This document shows positions 6,760 to 14,064 of a DNA stretch of 16,894 nt, one piece after another. The position numbers were made by a program, and so were the translations under genes. The DNA comes from Gammaproteobacteria bacterium (GTDB taxonomy: Bacteria; Pseudomonadota; Gammaproteobacteria; Pseudomonadales; Azotimanducaceae): assembly GCA_026706425.1 (NCBI GenBank), contig JAPOYW010000458.1, positions 1 to 16,894 on the forward strand. Reading direction: 5' to 3'. The number at the start of each line of letters is the position of its first letter. Positions within the stretch are counted from its first letter, which is position 1. The notes below the pieces were generated by a model that had not been told where the DNA came from, ran no database searches, and worked only from the letters and a program-made list of their open reading frames with translations.

Positions 6760-7551
6760 ATGCAAGACGCGCCCGCACGCACCGGAGGGACGCGCCGACG
6801 GCCATGTCGGGCGCCACTGTCCGAGATCCACGCCGAGGCCCTGTGGCTGCCCCGGCCGCCGGTCGGCTATGACGACGACGGCTACCCGTTCGAGGACCAG
6901 ACCTTGTCGGAGAGCACCGCCCACGACGACGTCCTGAACTACTTCAGGAACGCCGCCTTCGCGCTGCTCGCCGACCGGCCCGACGCCATGGTCCAGCAGA
7001 ACCTGCTGATCCTGTTCGAAGAGGGCAACCGAGCCGCCGCGGTCGAGCCGGACGTCACCGTCGCGCTCGGCGTCGGCCGACACCCTCGGAACTCCTACAA
7101 GGTCTGGGTCGAAGGCCGGCCGCCGGACCTGGTGGTCGAGGGGCTGTCGGAGAAGACCTGGCGCCGGGACGTGGACATCAAACCGGCACTGTACCGGGAC
7201 CTCGGTGTGCGCGAGTTCTGGCAGGTCGACCCACTCGGCCGGCTTCCCGCCCCGATCACCGGCTACCGGCTGCGCGGAGGCGTCTACGAGCGGATCGCGC
7301 CGTCGTGCCCGGGCGTCTACCGGAGCGACGTGCTCGAAGCCGGAATCTCCTACGACCGCACGGAGATGGCCATTCTCGACCCGCGTACCGGCGAGCGGAT
7401 TCCGCTGGTCCACGACGCCCTACGCCAACGTGACGACGCCGTGCGCGAACGCGAAGACGCACTGCGCCAGCGTCTCGAAGAGCGCAAGGCCCACGAAGCC
7501 GCGTTGGTGCGGATCGCCGAACTCGAATCCCGTTTGAAGCGCTCTAACTGA
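6760..7551 (+). CDS. Uma2 family (DUF820) PD-(D/E)XK endonuclease-like protein with coiled-coil tail
   Basis: A 263-residue Uma2-family protein, longer than the usual 180-200 because of a C-terminal tail. The restriction-endonuclease-like core is at about residues 50-160: VEPDVTV (Asp98), PPDLVVEGLSEKTWRRD (Glu127), Lys141 in DIKPALYRDLG, and the closing REFWQVDP. These supply a plausible PD...E...K metal site. Residues 219-239 are three tandem heptads (DALRQRD, DAVRERE, DALRQRL), followed by more charged helix, so the tail is probably a coiled coil for oligomerisation. The biological role of Uma2 proteins is poorly known; the nuclease fold is established for the family but the target is not. 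The ATG at 6760 has no Shine-Dalgarno and follows a TATGGT hexamer by eleven bases. The next gene is a second, divergent Uma2 copy. Confidence 0.82.
   Translation: MQDAPARTGGTRRRPCRAPLSEIHAEALWLPRPPVGYDDDGYPFEDQTLSESTAHDDVLNYFRNAAFALLADRPDAMVQQNLLILFEEGNRAAAVEPDVTVALGVGRHPRNSYKVWVEGRPPDLVVEGLSEKTWRRDVDIKPALYRDLGVREFWQVDPLGRLPAPITGYRLRGGVYERIAPSCPGVYRSDVLEAGISYDRTEMAILDPRTGERIPLVHDALRQRDDAVREREDALRQRLEERKAHEAALVRIAELESRLKRSN
7414..7476 (+). repeat. Three tandem 21-bp (7-residue) heptad repeats
   Basis: Three consecutive degenerate 21-bp units at 7414-7434, 7435-7455 and 7456-7476 encode DALRQRD, DAVRERE and DALRQRL. They form the start of the coiled-coil tail of the first Uma2 protein and look like expansion of a heptad-coding unit. 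Confidence 0.7.
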
Positions 7552-7668
7552 AGGGCCGTGGCGCCGATAGCGATGTCGGGGGACCACCGCCAGCGTCGAA
7601 CGCACCTGGGCCCACTGGTCGCCGCCACCGCCCGGAGGCATGTCAACTTGGCAGCGGGGCGACGCGGA

Positions 7669-7696
7669 TTGGCGGTCGCGTTGGTCGTGCTAAGGT
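7669..7696 (+). promoter_or_regulatory. Candidate promoter of the second Uma2 gene
   Basis: TTGGCG (7669-7674) and TAAGGT (7691-7696) are 16 bases apart. The ATG at 7704 begins seven bases after the second hexamer, so a transcript from here would be leaderless or nearly so. This agrees with the absence of any ribosome site. The hexamer matches are moderate, so the call is tentative. Confidence 0.35.
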
Positions 7697-7703
7697 GTGG
7701 CGC

Positions 7704-8321
7704 ATGAGCGAAGTCGTGCCGCAGCGTCTCGAGTCCACTCGGGCCACCTACAAGGATGTGCTGGAAGCGCCGGAACATCGTGTGGCGGAGATCGTCGATG
7801 GCGTGCTGCACACTCATCCGCGGCCGGCCATGCCCCATGCGTTGGCGAGTTCGCGGCTCGGCGGCGAGCTGGGAGGCCCGTTCGACCGGGGCCGCGGCGG
7901 TCCCGGCGGGTGGTGGATCGTCTTCGAGCCGGAACTGCACCTCGGCGAGGACATCCTGGTGCCGGACCTCGGGGGCTGGTGCCGGGAACGGATGCCGGAT
8001 TACCCTGACACGGCGTACGTCACATTGGCACCGGACTGGGCGTGCGAGGTGCTCTCGCCCTCTACGCGCAAGCTCGACCTGCACGTCAAGCGGCGGGTCT
8101 ATGCCCGGGAAGGGGTGAGGTACCTTTGGTTCGTGGACCCCTTGGCCCGCACCCTGGAAGTGTTCGAGTTGCGGGAGGATCAAGCCTCGGCCGGGGAGGG
8201 CGAGGGGCTTGCCCCCGGCATTAGGCAATGGGTGTTGATCGGTAGCGCGGTGGACGACGATCCGATCAACATCCGCCCGTTCGACGCGATCACCTTCAAC
8301 CTCGACGGCCTCTGGCCTTGA
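7704..8321 (+). CDS. Uma2 family (DUF820) PD-(D/E)XK endonuclease-like protein
   Basis: A 205-residue protein of typical Uma2 length. The N-terminal TYKDVLEAPEHRVAEIVDGVL matches the family opening (substrate-like helix then E-L/I-x-DG). The core motifs are VPDLGGW (Asp88), CEVLSPSTRKLD (Glu115), Lys129 in LHVKRRVYAREG, and RYLWFVDP. These are the expected PD...E...K residues of the restriction-endonuclease-like fold. It has no coiled-coil tail, unlike the preceding Uma2 gene, and the two are clearly divergent rather than a recent duplication. The ATG at 7704 was chosen because family members start here; a GTG at 7695 would add three residues and lies inside the candidate -10. Role unknown; the family is abundant in accessory DNA of cyanobacteria, Chloroflexi and some proteobacteria. 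Confidence 0.85.
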   Translation: MSEVVPQRLESTRATYKDVLEAPEHRVAEIVDGVLHTHPRPAMPHALASSRLGGELGGPFDRGRGGPGGWWIVFEPELHLGEDILVPDLGGWCRERMPDYPDTAYVTLAPDWACEVLSPSTRKLDLHVKRRVYAREGVRYLWFVDPLARTLEVFELREDQASAGEGEGLAPGIRQWVLIGSAVDDDPINIRPFDAITFNLDGLWP

Positions 8322-8361
8322 GTGCGCGGCGGTCCCAAGGCATCTTGTTCGGTATAGGCAA

Positions 8362-8703
8362 GTGGATCTGAGGCAAGTCGCTCTGCCGCTCTACGAGGCC
8401 CGGGGTTGGATAAAGTTCCACGGGGTCTGCATGGTGTTCACCGGGATTCTCACCGCAATCACCATCGTTGGCATCCTCATCGCTTGGTTGCCGATCTGGT
8501 TGGGCGTGTTGCTGTTCCAGGCGGCAGGGCGTGTCGACGTGGCGTTCGCGACGGAAGACGAGGTGTTGCTGCGGGAGTCGCTCGCGAAGCTCAAGACGTT
8601 CTTCCTCGTCCAAGGTGTGCTGGTGCTGATCTACCTCGGCATTGTCGTCGCATTAGCCGCCCACATGGGCGGTCTCACAGCCTTCGCAGAGTTCGGCCAA
8701 TAG
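8362..8703 (+). CDS. Small two-helix membrane protein, DUF5362-like
   Basis: A 113-residue protein with two strongly hydrophobic stretches, about residues 20-52 (including AITIVGILIAWLPIWLGVLLF) and 79-102. They are separated by a short charged segment, VDVAFATEDEVLLRESLAKLK. No signal peptide or catalytic motif is visible. The pattern of an RGWIKF opening, a first membrane segment ending in LPIWLGVLLFQAA, an LAKLKTFF linker and a second helix resembles DUF5362 proteins; that name is from memory and the function is unknown. The start is a GTG with no strong ribosome site; the only in-frame ATG downstream would delete part of the first helix, so the GTG is preferred. It is convergent with acnA, 103 bases apart. 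Confidence 0.62.
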   Translation: MDLRQVALPLYEARGWIKFHGVCMVFTGILTAITIVGILIAWLPIWLGVLLFQAAGRVDVAFATEDEVLLRESLAKLKTFFLVQGVLVLIYLGIVVALAAHMGGLTAFAEFGQ

Positions 8704-8806
8704 CTGTCCCGGTGTCGTGGTGCGCTGGCGGGTGACACGATGACCGAGGATTGCTGGTGACCCGAGGAGTTCGGCGAACGTCTCCCGCAGTTGTGCTCGG
8801 GCTGCT

Positions 8807-11476
<2,670 letters not shown>

Positions 11477-11550
11477 TCGGGTCCAGGGGGGTCGCGGCGC
11501 AGGGGTGCGTATCTTACACGCAACATTGGCATCCACACGGTCGCTCAATG

Positions 11551-11596
11551 CGTCTCTTCGAGGGCCGATTCGGCGTCTCTTCGAGGGCCGATTCGG
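11551..11596. repeat. Perfect 23-bp tandem duplication upstream of acnA
   Basis: The 23-bp unit beginning CGTCTCTTCGAGGG and ending CCGATTCGG occurs twice without mismatch, at 11551-11573 and 11574-11596. Each unit ends with the short palindrome CCGATTCGG. The block sits 75-120 bases upstream of the acnA start, outside any gene, so it could double a regulator site or be a recent slippage product. Confidence 0.9.
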
Positions 11597-11633
11597 CAAG
11601 GAGACTGCGACTGCGAGCCTTGACACCAGTTGA

Positions 11634-11671
11634 GGGTGCCCAGGGCACCCGGCGGGTTGACCACCGGGTGC
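11634..11671. repeat. Mutually exclusive hairpins between hsp20 and acnA
   Basis: GGGTGCC (11634-11640) pairs with GGCACCC (11644-11650) across CAG. Alternatively GCACCCGG (11645-11652) pairs with CCGGGTGC (11664-11671) across eleven bases. The two stems share an arm and cannot form together. They start about 14 bases past the hsp20 stop on the minus strand. No T-tract follows, so this is not a standard intrinsic terminator, though it may protect the hsp20 transcript end. Confidence 0.6.
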
Positions 11672-11684
11672 GGTCAGGCACTGG

Positions 11685-12110
11685 TCAGGCCAGTTCGACC
11701 TCGATCTCCTTGGCCGCGGCCTTCGCGCTCTTGGCGACCGCGATCGAGATCACGCCGTCCTTGGCGGTGGCACGGATGGCGTCGGCGTCGGCATCCTCGG
11801 GCAGTCGGAAACTGCGCGTGAACTTGCCGTAGCGACGCTCGCTCCGGTGGACGCGTCCAGACTCGTCGTCGTTGGCGAACTGACGTTCACCGGAGACGCT
11901 CAAGACGCCGTCCTTGAACGTGATGTTCACGTCCTTGGGATCGATCGCAGGCAGTTCGAGGTCGACGCGGTAGGCGTCTTCCGTCTCGCGGATGTCGACC
12001 AGCGGTCGCCAGTCGTGGCCGTTCGGAACGAACGATCCCGGCACCGGCGCCATGTAGCGGTCGAAGACCTGATCGAGTTCGTGGAAAGGGTTCCAGCGTA
12101 CGATATTCAT
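11685..12110 (-). CDS. Small heat shock protein, Hsp20/alpha-crystallin family
   Basis: A 141-residue ATP-independent holdase chaperone that binds unfolding proteins in the cytoplasm. The short N-terminal arm MNIVRWNPFHELDQVFDRYM is typical of bacterial class A Hsp20. The alpha-crystallin domain runs from about residue 33 (DWRPLVDIRETEDAYRVDLELP) through DGVLSVSGER to RSFRLPEDADADAIRATAKDGVISI. The C-terminal extension contains IEV, equivalent to the I-x-I/V motif that tethers subunits into large oligomers. The ATG at 12110 is supported by AGGAGA six to nine bases upstream; the open frame continues further upstream but looks non-coding. A sigma32-like sequence nearby is on the opposite strand, so its heat regulation is not evident from the minus-strand sequence. 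It lies between ggt and acnA on the same strand. Confidence 0.94.
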   Translation of the reverse strand: MNIVRWNPFHELDQVFDRYMAPVPGSFVPNGHDWRPLVDIRETEDAYRVDLELPAIDPKDVNITFKDGVLSVSGERQFANDDESGRVHRSERRYGKFTRSFRLPEDADADAIRATAKDGVISIAVAKSAKAAAKEIEVELA

Positions 12111-12186
12111 GTCGGCTTCTCCTGTTTTTCGGTGTTTAATCAGTCGATGAACCGGATGATTGGGCTCAGAAACAGGAAAAAAAGGC

Positions 12187-12212
12187 CTTGAAAACCGCGA
12201 TTTTCGCCCCAC
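12187..12212 (+). promoter_or_regulatory. Sigma32-like promoter sequence on the strand opposite hsp20
   Basis: CTTGAA (12187-12192) and CCCCAC (12207-12212) are 14 bases apart, matching the heat-shock consensus CTTGAA and CCCCAT almost perfectly. It points rightwards, away from hsp20 and antisense into the 3' end of ggt. The CCCCAC lies in the loop of the ggt terminator-like hairpin. It is either a heat-induced antisense promoter or a coincidence. Confidence 0.35.
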
Positions 12213-12229
12213 GCAGCAAGAAAATCGCG
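12196..12229 (-). terminator. Terminator-like hairpin downstream of ggt
   Basis: CGCGATTTTC (12196-12205) and GAAAATCGCG (12220-12229) form a perfect 10-bp stem with a 14-base loop, starting 14 bases past the ggt stop codon on the minus strand. On that strand the stem is followed by GTTTTC and, slightly later, by seven Ts (12183-12177). The T-run is weak directly after the stem, so efficiency is uncertain. It would separate ggt from hsp20. Confidence 0.6.
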
Positions 12230-12243
12230 TCTTGCCATTGATT

Positions 12244-13941
12244 CTAGTACGCGGCTGCCGCGCCGGCGTTGCGCGGGTCGGAGCGGGCGGTGATTTCGTC
12301 GCCAACGCGCATCACCGAGTTCGCGTCGCCGATGCCGGGCGTTTCGCGGAAACCGACGTGACCGATCTTCGAGAGGCTGGTCAGGGTGGCCGCGGAGACC
12401 GTGTCCGGCTCGTAGCGAACCTGGTTCGGCTGCCACTGGTGGTGGAACCGGGGAGCGGCCACCGCTCGCACGATGTCCATGCCGTGGTCGATGACGTTCG
12501 TAACGACCTGCAGGACGGTGGTGATGATCGTGCTGCCACCGGGCGAGCCGGTCGCCAACACCGGTTCGCCGTCCTTCAGGACCAAGGTCGGGGTCATGGA
12601 ACTCAGCATCCGTTTGCCGGGCTCGATGGCATTGGCTTCGGCGCCGACAAGGCCGAAGGAGTTCGGAACGCCCGGCTTGCTGGAGAAATCGTCCATCTCG
12701 TTGTTGAGCAAAAACCCCCCGCCGGCCACGACGATCTTTGATCCGTAGCCCAGGTTCAGGGTGGTGGTGTACGCCACGGCGTTGCCGGCGCGGTCCATTG
12801 TCGAGACATGGGTTGTCTCGGGACTCTCGTCAGGCCAATTTCCGGCGCCGATGTCGGCTGAACGGGAGGCCGCATCGGGATCGAAATCCGCGAACCGTTG
12901 CTTCGCGTAGTCCTTGGCCATGAGCATCTCGAGCGGCACGTCGTAGAAGTCGGTGTCGCCTAGGTGCTCCGCCCGGTCGGCGTAGGCGCGTCGTTGCGCT
13001 TCGATCATGAGGTGCACCGTGGCCGGACTGCCTCGGCCGAGGGTCGCCAGGTCGTAGGGTTCGAGCATGTTCAGCATCTGGATCAGCAACGCACCGCCGG
13101 AGGATGGCGGCGGCATGGAGACGATCTGGTAGCCGCGGTAGGTGCCCCGCACCGGCTCGCGCCACACGGACCGGTACTCGGCGAGATCCCGGTGGCCGAT
13201 CAGCCCGCCGCCGCGAGCCATTTCCGCGACGATGAGGTCGGCCGTCTCTCCTTCGTAGAAGCCCGCGCGGCCGTGCTCCGCAATGCGGGCAAGCGTCGCC
13301 GCCAAGTCCGGTTGCCGAAACAGATCGCTGGCTTCCAGTGGACTTGCGTCTGCTCGGGTGAACTTGGCGAGGCTCGCCGGGTAGGGCTCGAAGCGCGAAC
13401 GTAGGCGCGCGAACTGCGCGGCAATGTCCGCGGGTAGGGGAAAGCCGTCCCGGGCCAGGGCGAGTGCCGGCGCAATGACCTCCTGGCGGGACAGGGTGCC
13501 GTGTCGCTCGAGCACGCCGAGCAGGCCGTCGACGCTGCCGGGCACGCCGACGGCGAGGTGCGACGCGGTGGACAGTCCATCGACGACTTCGCCGTCCTCG
13601 TCTAGGAACATGTCGCGGTGGGCCTTCGACGGTGCTCTTTCGCGGTGGTCGTTGGCGACGAGTTCGCCGTTGGCCAACCGGATCACCATGAATCCGCCGC
13701 CGCCGACGTTGCCGGCGGAGGGGTGGGTCACCGCCAAAGCGAAACCGACGGCGACTGCCGCGTCGATGGCGTTGCCGCCTCGGCGCAACACCTCGATTCC
13801 CACCTCCGTCGCTTGCGGCGACCGTGAAGCCACCGCGCCCTCCCTGCCGGTGGCTTCCTGCGCTGCATGGCCCGGCAGGTCAGTGCATAGGACGATGGCG
13901 AGTACGGCCAATGCCGCCGCTCGATGTTGACGTTGGAGCAT
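12244..13941 (-). CDS. ggt: Gamma-glutamyltransferase (glutathione hydrolase), exported
   Basis: A 565-residue N-terminal-nucleophile hydrolase that cleaves gamma-glutamyl bonds of glutathione and related peptides in the periplasm. The signal peptide is MLQRQHRAAALAVLAIVLC with probable cleavage after GHAA near residue 27. The large-subunit motif VGGGGFMV is near residue 80, and APSKAHRDMF and HLAVGVPGSVDGL follow. Autoprocessing should occur before Thr376 in PETTHVS, the new N-terminal nucleophile of the small subunit. Supporting residues include Thr394 and Asn396 in TTTLN, Asp in NNEMDDFSSKPG, SSM in MLSSMTPT and the GSPGGSTIITT loop. The end, RSDPRNAGAAAAY, matches the family. ATG 13941 follows GGAGG at about eight bases; the frame extends 14 codons upstream without support. 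It should supply Glu and Cys-Gly from glutathione. It is divergent from the lipoprotein gene. Confidence 0.95.
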   Translation of the reverse strand: MLQRQHRAAALAVLAIVLCTDLPGHAAQEATGREGAVASRSPQATEVGIEVLRRGGNAIDAAVAVGFALAVTHPSAGNVGGGGFMVIRLANGELVANDHRERAPSKAHRDMFLDEDGEVVDGLSTASHLAVGVPGSVDGLLGVLERHGTLSRQEVIAPALALARDGFPLPADIAAQFARLRSRFEPYPASLAKFTRADASPLEASDLFRQPDLAATLARIAEHGRAGFYEGETADLIVAEMARGGGLIGHRDLAEYRSVWREPVRGTYRGYQIVSMPPPSSGGALLIQMLNMLEPYDLATLGRGSPATVHLMIEAQRRAYADRAEHLGDTDFYDVPLEMLMAKDYAKQRFADFDPDAASRSADIGAGNWPDESPETTHVSTMDRAGNAVAYTTTLNLGYGSKIVVAGGGFLLNNEMDDFSSKPGVPNSFGLVGAEANAIEPGKRMLSSMTPTLVLKDGEPVLATGSPGGSTIITTVLQVVTNVIDHGMDIVRAVAAPRFHHQWQPNQVRYEPDTVSAATLTSLSKIGHVGFRETPGIGDANSVMRVGDEITARSDPRNAGAAAAY

Positions 13942-14064
13942 CGGTTCGCCTCCGACTTCCGAAGGGCGGCACATTAATCCCAACGCGGAGGCCGAACAAC
14001 GTGTTCAGTTTCGGTTCACTTACCCGTGGCTAAGCTTGCCGTGAACTACCTGGTGGAGGTGGAC

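Noticed and set aside
6760..8321. Uma2 pair as a toxin-antitoxin module
   Set aside because: The two proteins belong to the same family, are separated by about 150 bases and show no antitoxin-like partner, so nothing in the sequence supports a toxin-antitoxin role.
8704..8806. Bidirectional terminator between the DUF5362-like gene and acnA
   Set aside because: Only very short imperfect stems (for example GTGTC/GACAC and GTTC/GAAC) and no T-tracts; not enough to call.
11477..11626. Extended N-terminus of aconitase to 11626
   Set aside because: The extra 50 codons do not resemble aconitase N-termini and run through the tandem duplication; the family start MSRDSF at 11476 fits.
12111..12305. 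Extended N-terminus of Hsp20
   Set aside because: A clear AGGAGA ribosome site precedes ATG 12110, and the upstream codons cross the ggt terminator hairpin and the end of ggt.
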